A stretch of DNA of 64,000 nt from Lentisphaerae bacterium RIFOXYA12_64_32 (GCA_001803235.1 MHBL01000431.1:1-64000), one strand, 5' to 3'. Numbered from the stretch's first letter, positions 43,464 to 51,960 are shown. Program-made: numbers and translations. Notes: a model not told the origin generated them from the letters alone.

Positions 43464-43847
43464 TCAGGTCGGCCGGGTTGCCGCGAGGCGGGCGCGGTTT
43501 CGGCCGACGGCCCGGCTTACCCGCACGTGGCTTCGGATCAACTGCTCCGCCAGCGTATCCATCTCCGCCAGCAACCGTTTGATTCGACGTCGATCCTGTA
43601 CCCAGTTTCCAACCTCCTCAACCATGTCCACCGGCACATAGACCACCTTTGTCTTCTTCTTCACCTTGCTGGTCAGCACGTGTGAAGGATGCCGGGCATC
43701 CGGGTCCTGTGCACAGCGGCAGTTCTCCCGCCCGCATTTCCTGAGTATCCGGACCAGCGACCCGGACACCGAAATGCCACCCTTGCTCAGCGCCCGCCGG
43801 TGAGCGTCGGCTCTCTGCTTCAGCACTTTTTCGGAGAGGTTTTTCAT
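43464..43847 (-). CDS. DUF6788-type accessory protein of the insertion sequence
   Basis: This 127-residue protein starts at ATG 43847 (MKNLSEKVLKQRADAH); a TTG 39 bases upstream is possible. The middle shows GSLVRILRKCGRENCRC with paired cysteines, then KKKTKVVYVPVDMVEEV, a pattern of the DUF6788 family, which travels with DDE transposases. It is very basic, so DNA or RNA binding is likely. The ATG lies only about 10 bases after the -10 box, so translation is nearly leaderless. Confidence 0.75.
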   Translation of the reverse strand: MKNLSEKVLKQRADAHRRALSKGGISVSGSLVRILRKCGRENCRCAQDPDARHPSHVLTSKVKKKTKVVYVPVDMVEEVGNWVQDRRRIKRLLAEMDTLAEQLIRSHVRVSRAVGRNRARLAATRPT

Positions 43848-43857
43848 TATATCAGTA

Positions 43858-43886
43858 TATATACTACTCAGATTTGGACAAGTCAA
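43858..43886 (-). promoter_or_regulatory. Promoter of the insertion sequence
   Basis: On the minus strand TTGACT (43886-43881) and TATATA (43863-43858) are separated by exactly 17 bases, a near-consensus sigma-70 promoter. The start codon follows about 10 bases after the -10 box. Confidence 0.7.
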
Positions 43887-43967
43887 TAGCCTTTGCGAAC
43901 TATTTTTCCCGGGGTTAGTCCGAACTACCGGTCAATCTCGCGGCGCTGGGCGCGGTGAGAGAGGAAG

Positions 43968-43997
43968 GCCCCGTCGCGGCGTGGGCCGCGACGGGGC
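43968..43997. repeat. Perfect 13-bp hairpin between the two insertion sequences
   Basis: GCCCCGTCGCGGC and GCCGCGACGGGGC surround a GTGG loop. There is no T-run, so it is better described as a structured repeat than as a terminator. Confidence 0.5.
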
Positions 43998-44065
43998 AGA
44001 TGTGGGACGCGGCGGCGCAACAGAGCTTGCGCCGGCGGAGAAAGCGGGCACAGTATCTGACGGTG

Positions 44066-44157
44066 GCTGGCCGGGTGGCGGAACGGCATACGCAATCGAC
44101 TTAGAATGCGCTTGGGGGACACCCCCAATGCGGGTTCGATTTCCGCCCCGAGCACCT
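44066..44157 (+). pseudogene. Decayed tRNA-Leu (anticodon TAG)
   Basis: A class II tRNA outline can be read: TGGCG and CGC of the D arm, anticodon loop CTTAGAA, a long variable arm (TTGGGGG-ACA-CCCCCAA), T arm GCGGGTTCGATTTCCGC and acceptor end CCCGAGC-ACC. The anticodon stem has three mismatches (ATCGA against TGCGC), and the 5' acceptor GCTGGCCGGG needs a 3-base bulge to pair. It is therefore a pseudogene, not a working tRNA. It lies directly left of the second insertion sequence. It may mark an old integration site. Confidence 0.65.
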
Positions 44158-44172
44158 TCTGCAATTCTGCAA

Positions 44173-45234
44173 AACGGGGTGGTCGGTTAGCTCCTCCTTG
44201 GCTATAGTACTGCATGAACGCCTCAGGTGCAGAATCCACCGTACCGCCCGGATTGGTGGCGGGGCACGATTACCCGAGTACCTACCGGGAGTTCGTCAGG
44301 ATGCTCCCCGATGACGCTGCCTGCTCCGCGTATTTGGAGAAGCTGCGATGGGGAAAGGGATTTGTCTGTCCGGCGTGCTCCGCGGTCGCCGCGCCGTGGC
44401 GCCAGACGCGTGGCCGTTTTGTGTGTTCGGAGTGCCGCCATCAGTCGACAGTCAGCGCAGGCACGATTTTGGACAAGACGCGGACGCCCCTCACGACATG
44501 GATCGAGGCCGCTTGGCACCTTACAACTGCCAAGAACGGATTGTCGGCCAAGACGCTGGAGCGCACCATGGGCGTCAGCTACAGGGTGGCATGGACGATG
44601 CTTCAACGTTACCGAGTGGCGATGGTTCGTGCTGAGCGTGAGAAGCTGTCGGGCGACGTGGAAGTTGATGAGACTTTGGTCGGAGGTGTCGAAGTCGGTG
44701 GCAAACGTGGCCGTGGCACGGACAAGTGTGTCGTGGTGATTGCCGTAGAGATGAAGCAGCCAAAAGGCTTCGGACGAGTGCGGATGCGCCATGTGCCAGA
44801 CGCGTCGGGCGCCAACCTGTTGCCGTTCGTTTCTGACGCAGTAGCCGTCGGGAGTACCGTTCTGACCGACGGTTGGGGAGGATACAACGACTTGGAGAAC
44901 AAGGGCTACGTATACAGGAGAACCGTACTGTCGGCCTCTGGTGATCCGGCACACGTGTCTATGCCAGGGGTCCATCGCATCGCGTGTTTGCTCAAACGCT
45001 GGCAACTGGGAACGCATCAGGGATCCTTTGCTCCTGAGCACCTGCAGTCCTATCTGGAGGAATACACCTTCCGGTTCAATCGGCGCAATTCACGCAACCG
45101 CGGGCTTGTGTTCCGCCGACTTCTTGAACAGGCCGTTGTCACCGGCCCGATTACTGAAGCCGACGTTACTTTCGGGTATGACTGGAAGCATCCGCACGTG
45201 TCCCCTACGAGGAGGAGCTAACCGACCACCCCGT
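44173..45234. mobile_element. Complete IS1595-family insertion sequence (about 1062 bp)
   Basis: Perfect 24-base inverted repeats (ACGGGGTGGTCGGTTAGCTC and four more bases) close both ends. The 8-base direct repeat TTCTGCAA (44165-44172 and 45235-45242) is the target duplication, and a further tandem TTCTGCAA precedes the left copy. The left end has one extra A, so the boundary is uncertain by one base. Confidence 0.88.
44214..45221 (+). CDS. IS1595-family transposase (ISXO2-like)
   Basis: This 335-residue protein starts at ATG 44214 (MNASGAESTVPPGLVA). A zinc ribbon is formed by C52, C55, C71 and C74 (CPAC and CSEC). The DDE part has D152 in DVEVDETLVGG, D219 in LTDGWGGY, H254 near HRIACLLKRWQLGTHQGSF, and a glutamate near 282. 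This is the ISXO2/IS1595 pattern. The stop codon lies in the right inverted repeat. The element looks intact and recent. Confidence 0.9.
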   Translation: MNASGAESTVPPGLVAGHDYPSTYREFVRMLPDDAACSAYLEKLRWGKGFVCPACSAVAAPWRQTRGRFVCSECRHQSTVSAGTILDKTRTPLTTWIEAAWHLTTAKNGLSAKTLERTMGVSYRVAWTMLQRYRVAMVRAEREKLSGDVEVDETLVGGVEVGGKRGRGTDKCVVVIAVEMKQPKGFGRVRMRHVPDASGANLLPFVSDAVAVGSTVLTDGWGGYNDLENKGYVYRRTVLSASGDPAHVSMPGVHRIACLLKRWQLGTHQGSFAPEHLQSYLEEYTFRFNRRNSRNRGLVFRRLLEQAVVTGPITEADVTFGYDWKHPHVSPTRRS

Positions 45235-45239
45235 TTCTG

Positions 45240-45345
45240 CAATTCAGTGACCAGTGATCGAGTGGCCAGTGGCCGGTGATCAAAGGGCCGGTGACGGCGG
45301 CTGACGCGCTGCCGATGACCGGTTACTGACCACTTGGGTTCCCTG
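45240..45345. repeat. CAGTGACCAGTGATC-type repeat cluster
   Basis: Tandem and inverted pieces of CAGTGACCAGTGATC, GAGTGGCCAGTGGCC and GGTGATCAAAGGGCC fill about 100 bases, ending GACCGGTTACTGACCACTT. The same kind of unit is inserted in the mod gene at 15925-16035. It is a REP/MITE-like family spread in this genome. Confidence 0.55.
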
Positions 45346-45347
45346 GC

Positions 45348-45566
45348 TCAGTCCAGGTCAAGCAGGTCGGCAGCCGCTTCAACCGGGTGGGTGGCCACGG
45401 TGGCCAGGCATGCCATGATGCCGAAGATGCCGAGGACCAGGCCACGGCCGAACCTGCCGTTGTCGAGGGCCTGGCTCCCCCGCTCGACCAGGCGGGTGGC
45501 GCGGTCGATACCATGGTCGTAGGTCTCGCGCGGGGCCGGGTCGGGCGGCATGATGGTCTTGTCCAT
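45348..45566 (-). CDS. Small single-span membrane protein
   Basis: This 72-residue protein starts at ATG 45566 (MDKTIMPPDPAPRETY) behind AAGGAGC. After a hydrophilic half it has one membrane segment (GLVLGIFGIMACLATVA), then HPVEAAADLLDLD. I recognise no family. It is divergent from the Gabija-like operon, with 251 bases between. It could be a toxin-like small membrane peptide or a structural protein; there is no evidence either way. Confidence 0.55.
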   Translation of the reverse strand: MDKTIMPPDPAPRETYDHGIDRATRLVERGSQALDNGRFGRGLVLGIFGIMACLATVATHPVEAAADLLDLD

Positions 45567-45817
45567 GGTCTGCTCCTTGGGGTTGGGGTGGGCGGAGGGC
45601 GGTGCGGGCACCATGGAGATGATATGGGTTTCCCGGAGTCGTTTCTTCCGGGCTCCGGGAATTCCCGAAATTGCCAGACCCGGGTCGCCACCGAGATCTC
45701 GCTGTCCGGAATTGGGCGTGAGGCAGGTGGTGGTGAGATCAGGTTCGGGACGACTCTGGTCAGAACCGCCCTGATGAGCCGTTCTCCAGAGGGGAACCTA
45801 GGTTGGCAGGAGGGACG

Positions 45818-46378
45818 ATGAGGAAGGATTCGCTTGCATCTCTTGTCCTCGGGCTACTTGGCACCGTCCTCTTCACCTGTCTCCTTCTCACCGGCAGGAT
45901 ATCGGAGTCATGCTATGTCGTGCTCATGGTGCCGCTAGCACTTGTCTGCATAGTCTTGCTCTGCCTCCCGCGGTTGCGGGAACTCGACCTGAAGAACCTG
46001 AGAATGGTTCTGAGCGAGATCAGACAGGCCAAAGCAGAAATCGAGCAGATGTACGGAGGCATCGAGAACCTAAGACGAGCTCCCCTGCTACTCGATGATG
46101 CCAAGATGCAGCAACTCGGACTCAACCCCGGAGGGATACCGCGAATCTCTGCGGTCATGCGTTACACAGCAGGCTGCATGAAGCGAGAACGAGAACGCCT
46201 CGCACGCATCTTTGTGCAAGAGAAGCAACCACAGAAGATTGCCGAGGCCATTCTTGACAACTCCCTCGACGACGGCGTTTTCAAGTGGAGTGGCCCAGAG
46301 TCGTCCTTGGACAAGCCTCCACACCCCATAGCCGAGGAGCAGAAGGATAAAGGTGCCGAGCAGAAATCGGCGGAGTAG
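45818..46378 (+). CDS. Membrane protein upstream of the Gabija-like pair
   Basis: This 186-residue protein starts at ATG 45818 (MRKDSLASLVLGLLGT) behind GGAGGGA. Two membrane helices fill about 8-25 (LVLGLLGTVLFTCLLL) and 34-52 (VVLMVPLALVCIVLLCL). A helical, charged cytoplasmic part follows (MVLSEIRQAKAEIEQM, RYTAGCMKRERERLARIF), and the end is acidic. Its stop is 39 bases before the GajA-like start, so it is probably in that operon. Canonical Gabija has only two genes. An accessory role is inferred. Confidence 0.65.
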   Translation: MRKDSLASLVLGLLGTVLFTCLLLTGRISESCYVVLMVPLALVCIVLLCLPRLRELDLKNLRMVLSEIRQAKAEIEQMYGGIENLRRAPLLLDDAKMQQLGLNPGGIPRISAVMRYTAGCMKRERERLARIFVQEKQPQKIAEAILDNSLDDGVFKWSGPESSLDKPPHPIAEEQKDKGAEQKSAE

Positions 46379-46417
46379 GCCAAAGGTCCGGTGTCGAGAC
46401 GTGATCCGAGGAGTCCC

Positions 46418-48241
46418 ATGCACATCCTTCGCCTTCGCATCTCGGGATTTCGGGGTGTTCAGGAAGCTGATATTCGGTTGGCGGAGCAATCTGTGTTGGT
46501 CGGCCCGAATGGCTGCGGCAAGAGCACCCTAATCGACGCCATCTCGCTTGCGCTGGGGCGAACCAGAATGGTGCGGCCGCTCACCGAGCATGACTTCACC
46601 GGGAGCGATCCTGCGGCAGCCGCACGGATCAAGATCATCGTGACCGTTGCGGGGTTCGCCAGCGATGATTCCGCGGAGCACGACACGTGGTTCCGGGCTG
46701 ACGGCGCGGTACCCAAGTGGTTTGGCAAGGATGGGCAGGAATACGCCGAGCCGGGCGTCGGGCGCAAGTTGTGCGCCAACGTTGGCTTCTGTGCCCGGTT
46801 CGACCGCGACGAGCTTGAAGTGGTTAGCGTGCGGTATTTCCACGACGATGACGACGCGACCGATCCCTTCGACGACGGCAGCGGCCTTGTCCATGTGCCA
46901 CCCCGGCTCCTGAACGACCTCGGGTTCTTCGTGCTGCCGGCCCGCAGAGATTGGGACGCCGTGGCATCCTTCAACTCGGATCTCTTCCGCCGCACCGTCT
47001 CGAACCTGGCCGGGATTCCCGCCGACGAAATCCTCGTGCAGCGGGACGCGCTCCGCAACCCGGCAGTCAAGATCGAAGCATCGGGCAAGCTGGCCACTTT
47101 GGTGACCGGACTGAACGGACGACTCGCGCGGCTGGCGCCGAACGCCCCGGAGTTCCAGTTGCGCGTGACAGCGGGCGATTCCGAGGCGGTGCTGCAGTCG
47201 CTGCTGCCGCACTATGCCAGTGCTGGGGGACCATCGCTGCCCGCCGCCCGCCACGGTTCCGGCCTGGTGGCCCTGCAAAGCTTGCTGCTGTTACTCGAAG
47301 TTGGGCGCATCCGCCAAACCAAGGGCCTCCCTTTCATCCTCGCCCTTGAGGAACCTGAACTCCACTTGTCACCGGGCATACACGGGCGCCTGGTCGCGGA
47401 AGCTGTCGCGACCTCCGACCAAGTGATCTGCACGACTCATTCGCCTGACGTTGCCCGGGTCTTTGAGGCGACTTCCGTCCTGATCGTGACCAACGAGGCA
47501 GGTCACTTGGTGGCCCGCCCGTTCTTGGCGCAGCCGCTCACGTCGACCGCATGCAACAACGAGCGGAAGCTTTACCTGCAGAACCGCGCTCGGGTGGTCA
47601 GCGCGCTCATGCACTCGTTCGTCCTGATTCCGGAGGGACGCTTCGATACCGAGTGGCTGACCCGGCTCGCCGATGTGGCCGATCCACACACGACGCGTAC
47701 GAGCCCGTTCAGCGCAGTCTTTGGCGTCATTCCGACGGAGAACGCTGCTGTGGCGTTCACCGCTGAACGGCTGACCCCGTTGCGCTCGCGCATCGTGGCG
47801 ATGGTCGACGGCGACACGGCAGGCGATGCCTACGTCACGCAACTCAAGGCCAAGACGCCGCCACCATCCCTCATCATTCAACTTCCTGATGGCTGGACCA
47901 TAGAGGATGCTGTGCTCTGGATGTTGGAGCCGGGCGGTGCGGCCCTGGTCGTCGCCCTTTCCGATGCGTTGCCTGGGTTTGTGTTCGCATCGCTGGATGC
48001 GCTTCGTGACCTGCTCAAGACCAGTAACAACAGGGGCACAAACACGGTCGGCCTCAAGGAGGACGTTCTGGCCCATGACGCCATCGCCGCCGCTCTCGAT
48101 GGGAATCCCGCGTGCCGCGAAAGAGTTGTGACCTTCTGCGAGGCCCTTGTAAGCGCCGCCACCGGGGCCAACCATTCGCAGATTTCCCCAGACGTGCCGC
48201 GCTCGACTGCCGCGGTAAGGGTGGTCAGATTCACGCCATGA
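46418..48241 (+). CDS. gajA: GajA-like OLD-family nuclease (ATPase plus TOPRIM)
   Basis: This 607-residue protein starts at ATG 46418 (MHILRLRISGFRGVQE) behind AGGAG. ABC-type ATPase motifs are Walker A GPNGCGKST at 29-37, signature RHGSGL at 279-284, Walker B FILALEEPELHL at about 306-317, and TTHSP at 339-343. The TOPRIM part has E406 (LIPEGRFDTEWL) and D464-x-D466 (MVDGDTAGD), the metal-binding pair of OLD nucleases. In Gabija, GajA is a nicking endonuclease held back by nucleotides and released when phage replication depletes them. The stop overlaps the GajB-like start by 4 bases, as expected of the pair. Confidence 0.85.
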   Translation: MHILRLRISGFRGVQEADIRLAEQSVLVGPNGCGKSTLIDAISLALGRTRMVRPLTEHDFTGSDPAAAARIKIIVTVAGFASDDSAEHDTWFRADGAVPKWFGKDGQEYAEPGVGRKLCANVGFCARFDRDELEVVSVRYFHDDDDATDPFDDGSGLVHVPPRLLNDLGFFVLPARRDWDAVASFNSDLFRRTVSNLAGIPADEILVQRDALRNPAVKIEASGKLATLVTGLNGRLARLAPNAPEFQLRVTAGDSEAVLQSLLPHYASAGGPSLPAARHGSGLVALQSLLLLLEVGRIRQTKGLPFILALEEPELHLSPGIHGRLVAEAVATSDQVICTTHSPDVARVFEATSVLIVTNEAGHLVARPFLAQPLTSTACNNERKLYLQNRARVVSALMHSFVLIPEGRFDTEWLTRLADVADPHTTRTSPFSAVFGVIPTENAAVAFTAERLTPLRSRIVAMVDGDTAGDAYVTQLKAKTPPPSLIIQLPDGWTIEDAVLWMLEPGGAALVVALSDALPGFVFASLDALRDLLKTSNNRGTNTVGLKEDVLAHDAIAAALDGNPACRERVVTFCEALVSAATGANHSQISPDVPRSTAAVRVVRFTP

Positions 48242-49665
48242 GTACCAAGGGATTCACAGGTGGGGCTGGCACCGGCAAGACGACGAGTCTGCTGCGCGAA
48301 CTGGATTCGCATCTCGCCGCCCATCCGCTGGGCTCGGGGCAGCGCGTCCTCGGGCTGACCTTCATGCACGGGGCGCGACATCGGCTTACCGAGCGTTTCG
48401 CGGAGTCCTCGGCACGACGGCACTGTGAGTGCATGACCCTGGACCGGTTCGCTTGGGACATCTGCCGGCGGTGGCGGACGCGACTTCGCGCTGGCGGCGG
48501 ATTGGTGCCGCTTGACTTGGACGCACCGGACTACGACGCGACATGCGAGGCCGCCGGACGGCTGCTTGCGTCGCCAGACGTCTCCGGATGGGTCGCGGCG
48601 CGCTATCCGGTGATCGTTCTGGATGAGTTCCAGGACTGCGCGCCCGTCCGGCTCGCGTTGGCGCAGGGACTGCACGGTCGTGTGGAAATGCTCGTGGCCG
48701 CTGACGATTTCCAGAACCTCAACCGAACTGACGAAAGCCCGGGCGTCGCCTGGCTGCGCGAGTTGGGTGTAAGCGAGGAACTCACCACCAACCGGCGCAC
48801 CGCCGACGCTGACCTGATCGGCGCCGCTCAAGCACTCCGTGCCGGCATGCCGTTGCCGATAGGTGCAAGCACGAGCTTCAAACTCATCGGCGTCCCGTCA
48901 CCTGCAGTGGCTGCCTCGTTCATCTCCCAGACGATGGCTCCCGCCGCGAACAAAGACGCCGTGCTGCTTTCCGCGGCCCGCCCGGGCACCTCGCCATGGG
49001 TCGACAAGGTGATCGAACTGGTTTCGACGAAGCAGTATGGGAAGCAGAAGGCCGGACCTGTGTTCATCAAGTGGGAAACAACGGCCGACAGCATCGCCGA
49101 GACGACGATAACTGCCCTCGGCATTGCCACTGGAGACGGAGAGGTCGGTGCCCCGGCGATTCTCGCCCTGCCGCGCGGCCCTGTGGCTGCACAATTGAGC
49201 CGGTGGGTGGATCATCGGCGCCGCGTGTTGGGGCGGACCGAATTCGGGGCCACTGAAGTCCGCGCCCAGGTAAGGCGCGCCGTGCAACACGTTCGGTCCT
49301 TCGGCTCGATGCCTCAAGGCGGCCGCCGTGCCATGACGATTCATCAGGCGAAGAATCGCGAATTCGCGGTAGTGATAGTGCTTTGGCCCCTTCGAGTACG
49401 GGGCGATGCGGTGCTCGCCCGGCGCTTGCTCTACAACGCGATCACTCGCGCCAAGCGACGTGCCATCGTCATCGTGGAGGACCCCAAGAAAAGGCGTCTC
49501 GATTCTCCGCCGTTTGCGGACCCCACCGGCATCCGTAACCCCGGCCGTAGCGCCACCGACGCCAGGAGCCGCTCCGACACTCCAGAACTGAAGAGACGGG
49601 CAGACCAGCAATCATGCACTTGCCGCCCGGTACTCCCTCCCGGAGAGGTGCCTTGGGTTTCCTGA
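48238..49665 (+). CDS. gajB: GajB-like UvrD-type helicase
   Basis: This 475-residue protein starts at ATG 48238 (MSTKGFTGGAGTGKTT), overlapping the GajA-like stop (ATGA). Walker A GGAGTGKT is at 8-15, DEFQD at 129-133, LVAADDFQNLNR follows, and ELTTNRRTADA, MTIHQAKNREFAVVIVLWP and YNAITRAKRR close the superfamily I core. GajB is the ATPase partner that senses DNA ends and activates GajA. The last 60 residues are Pro/Arg/Ser-rich and may be an artefact of a late stop. Together with 46418-48241 it forms a complete Gabija-like system. Confidence 0.83.
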   Translation: MSTKGFTGGAGTGKTTSLLRELDSHLAAHPLGSGQRVLGLTFMHGARHRLTERFAESSARRHCECMTLDRFAWDICRRWRTRLRAGGGLVPLDLDAPDYDATCEAAGRLLASPDVSGWVAARYPVIVLDEFQDCAPVRLALAQGLHGRVEMLVAADDFQNLNRTDESPGVAWLRELGVSEELTTNRRTADADLIGAAQALRAGMPLPIGASTSFKLIGVPSPAVAASFISQTMAPAANKDAVLLSAARPGTSPWVDKVIELVSTKQYGKQKAGPVFIKWETTADSIAETTITALGIATGDGEVGAPAILALPRGPVAAQLSRWVDHRRRVLGRTEFGATEVRAQVRRAVQHVRSFGSMPQGGRRAMTIHQAKNREFAVVIVLWPLRVRGDAVLARRLLYNAITRAKRRAIVIVEDPKKRRLDSPPFADPTGIRNPGRSATDARSRSDTPELKRRADQQSCTCRPVLPPGEVPWVS

Positions 49666-50080
49666 AGCGACTTGCTTTGGTCAGACGCATACGATGAATC
49701 ACCCCACGTGCGTTTCGATATCTCCTTGGATGATTCGCCGACACCGCTGCAATGGACGTTGCCATTGAGGGGGAGTATCTTGGGTTGGTTTGGACCTGTG
49801 GGGTGGCGGATGGCGACGCTGGTGGCCGCCAGCGGGCGGTCCGAGCCACGACCGCCGGGGCTACAGTTGCCGCCCGCCGGTGCGGCTCGTGCCATCGCAG
49901 GCGGAAGACCCGATTCCTCAACACGCGGGCGCATGGTTGGTGGCCGGTCTTCGGCTGCTTTCCGGCAGGTGTTGAGCGCGGAGTGAGGCGAGGTCAGGCG
50001 ACTGGTCCATGGTTCCTGGGAGAATCGCACTGGGACGCAGTCTTGCGTACAGGGATGACTCACGTGCAAGGAGAACGACC
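49666..50080. other. Gap without a recognisable gene
   Basis: Frames here lack ribosome binding sites and look like shadows. The promoter for the kinase gene should lie near 49980-50060; no clear -35/-10 pair is seen. Confidence 0.45.
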
Positions 50081-51415
50081 ATGTTCGGCGTGGGAGATGT
50101 GATCGACGGAAAATACCGCGTCCGCGGCATTTGCAGTAGTGCCGGTGGTATGGGCACTATTGTCCATGTTGATCCGGTCACCAGCGCTCTGCCGTACGCG
50201 ATCGTGTTGAAGTACTGCAAGGAGCCTGACCCAGAAGCGAAAGCTCGGTTCAGTCGCGAAGTCCGTTACCTGGCTGACTTCGCCGGAAACTCCATGGTGC
50301 TCCAGGTTCTAGACTCGAATCTGACCATGGATCCACCTTACTTCGTCATGAAGTACTACGCGGATGGCGACTTGTCGCGACTTGCTGTCCGGATACAGGG
50401 AGATCCGGGATTCCAGGAGAGCATGTTCAACAAAATGCTGGACTGCATTTCGGAGCTACACGCGCGTCGTCTCCAGCATCGTGACATCAAACCCCAGAAT
50501 TTCCTCGTCGATGGAGAGGCGATCGTTGTCTCTGACTTGGGGCTGGCCAAGGAAGTGGGAGCTGGCACGACTTTCACCGTGAGCCATCAGTACTGGGGAA
50601 GCCACGGTTACCTTCCTCCGGAGTTCCTGACCGGTGGGTTCAAAGCTGCAACCCCTCCCTCGGATATCTTCATGCTGGGAAAGACGTTCTACACAATCCT
50701 AACGGGAAGAGACCCTGTCTATCTGGCTGCTCTTGGTGTCCATCCTGCGGTTTTCTACGTGATCGAACGTTGCTGCGATCTGAATCCCGCAAACAGGTAC
50801 TCGACAATCGCTGAACTCAAGCAAGCCTTGAGACTGGCGTACGACGTTGTTCTCGCTCGGGCGAAAGGAATGGGCACAGCCAGGCAAGCTCTGTCGCAGA
50901 TCGTCACGCGACTCAGCTCTGAACGGAAGTATGTAGTCGACGAAATCACTGGGTTCCTCGATCTGATGGCCATGCTGCAAGAGGATGAGCGATCAGCCCT
51001 AATGCATGAATTGCCTGGGACTTTCTACTATGTGCTTGCCCAACAGCCCATCGAGTCAAGGCTTAGGGGGTTCCTCGACCAGTACGCAGTGTTCAGCCGG
51101 GCCGCCGTTCAAACGTTCAGCTATGCCGAAACCGTTGCCGACAATATGAAGGCCATCTTCGACCGATCCAGTGTCCCTGGATACCGAGCCAAGGCGCTTG
51201 ATATCGCGATAGATGCTGCTGAACTCGCCCATCGATTTGCAGCCATGGACACATGCAAGGAGATGATTACGAGCGTCGCAGATGATGAACTGGGTATCGC
51301 CGTAGCCGCTGTCCTTGCACGGCACAGAGGGACCTTCGTCGACGGGATTGAGACCTCACGCTGTCACAGTGACGCCGTCGGGAATGCGATTCTCGCCGGC
51401 CGGCGTGCTGTGTAG
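50081..51415 (+). CDS. Stand-alone serine/threonine protein kinase
   Basis: This 444-residue protein starts at ATG 50081 (MFGVGDVIDGKYRVRG) behind AAGGAGAA. It has a eukaryotic-type kinase domain: a glycine-rich loop (SSAGGMGTIV near 19-28), K44 (IVLKYCK), E60, the catalytic HRDIKPQN at 133-140, DLG at 152-154, then SDIFMLGKTFYTILTGRDP. Residues 270-444 are helical without transmembrane or PASTA repeats, unlike Pkn sensor kinases. There is no neighbouring phosphatase or FHA protein. Kinases of this sort have been found in phage defence. Position next to a Gabija-like system supports that reading, but it is inference. Confidence 0.85.
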   Translation: MFGVGDVIDGKYRVRGICSSAGGMGTIVHVDPVTSALPYAIVLKYCKEPDPEAKARFSREVRYLADFAGNSMVLQVLDSNLTMDPPYFVMKYYADGDLSRLAVRIQGDPGFQESMFNKMLDCISELHARRLQHRDIKPQNFLVDGEAIVVSDLGLAKEVGAGTTFTVSHQYWGSHGYLPPEFLTGGFKAATPPSDIFMLGKTFYTILTGRDPVYLAALGVHPAVFYVIERCCDLNPANRYSTIAELKQALRLAYDVVLARAKGMGTARQALSQIVTRLSSERKYVVDEITGFLDLMAMLQEDERSALMHELPGTFYYVLAQQPIESRLRGFLDQYAVFSRAAVQTFSYAETVADNMKAIFDRSSVPGYRAKALDIAIDAAELAHRFAAMDTCKEMITSVADDELGIAVAAVLARHRGTFVDGIETSRCHSDAVGNAILAGRRAV

Positions 51416-51859
51416 AACGAGATGTCCCGGCAACGGCGTGAGACTATGCGCTGCTCGCGACGACAATGCCTGACGGTGACCTGCCCAAGACGTGCTCGGC
51501 ACACGGATGCGGTTGTGACCCAGCGGGCCGGAGCCGCGTGAGGAGGACCTCTACGGTCCACCTACGGTCCATTTGGCGCGGGACTTCTGTGCCGGCTGGC
51601 GTCGGTGCGGCGGGGCCGCCATGAGAGACGGCGCGGGCGTCCGCGGATGGGCCGGCGGGGGCGAATCCGAACGACAGCGCCGGCAAGTGGACCGTTGGAC
51701 CGCAATCGCAAGGTGTTGGATGGCAACGACTCCCGCCAGGAAGGACGGCGCTGTGGCCCGTAGAACGGAGGACGGGGGGCGGGACGGCAGGCCAGCGCCG
51801 TCGTTTGCGGAAGTCGTTGGTTTAGAGCAGGCTAGCGTCGGTATTTGGCCCTTGGATCG
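51416..51859. other. Gap before the tRNA remnant
   Basis: No gene is convincing. A tandem CTACGGTCCACCTACGGTCC lies at about 51552. Bases 51819-51832 read GGTTTAGAGCAGGC, resembling the D-loop end of a tRNA-Met, 53 bases before the matching point in the tRNA-like sequence that follows. Confidence 0.45.
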
Positions 51860-51932
51860 GGGCCGGGAAAGCCAGTGACGCAGGCGACTCATAATCGCTT
51901 GGTCGCTGGTTCGATCCCAGCCGGGCCCACCA
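51860..51932 (+). tRNA. Degenerate tRNA-Met (CAT), probable att remnant
   Basis: The 3' half is intact: anticodon stem GGCGA/TCGCT with loop CTCATAA (anticodon CAT), T arm GCTGG-TTCGATC-CCAGC, acceptor CGGGCCC, discriminator A and encoded CCA. The 5' half is worn: the acceptor pairs with one mismatch (GGGCCGG), and the D arm (about AAGCCAGTGACGCA) lacks the GG pair and is about 4 bases short. It may still be charged, but a pseudogene or att copy is more likely. It lies where accessory DNA ends and the ATP synthase region begins. Confidence 0.65.
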
Positions 51933-51960
51933 TTTCGTCCCGCTGGTGTACAGAGCAGGC

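Larger units (their letters stand above)
41970..43948. mobile_element. Complete IS4-like insertion sequence with a DUF6788-type accessory gene (1979 bp)
   Basis: Terminal inverted repeats are readable: CAGCGCCGCGAGATTGGCCG at 41970 and its counterpart CAGCGCCGCGAGATTGACCG on the other strand ending at 43948, about 27 of 30 bases matching. Both ends are flanked by a perfect 9-base direct repeat, GGCGCGGTG (41961-41969 and 43949-43957), the target-site duplication. The element carries a DUF6788-type gene and a DDE transposase, both on the minus strand. The good ends suggest recent insertion. Confidence 0.9.

Noticed and set aside
44066..44157. Functional tRNA-Leu
   Set aside because: Three mismatches in the anticodon stem and a bulged acceptor make a working tRNA unlikely; listed as a pseudogene.
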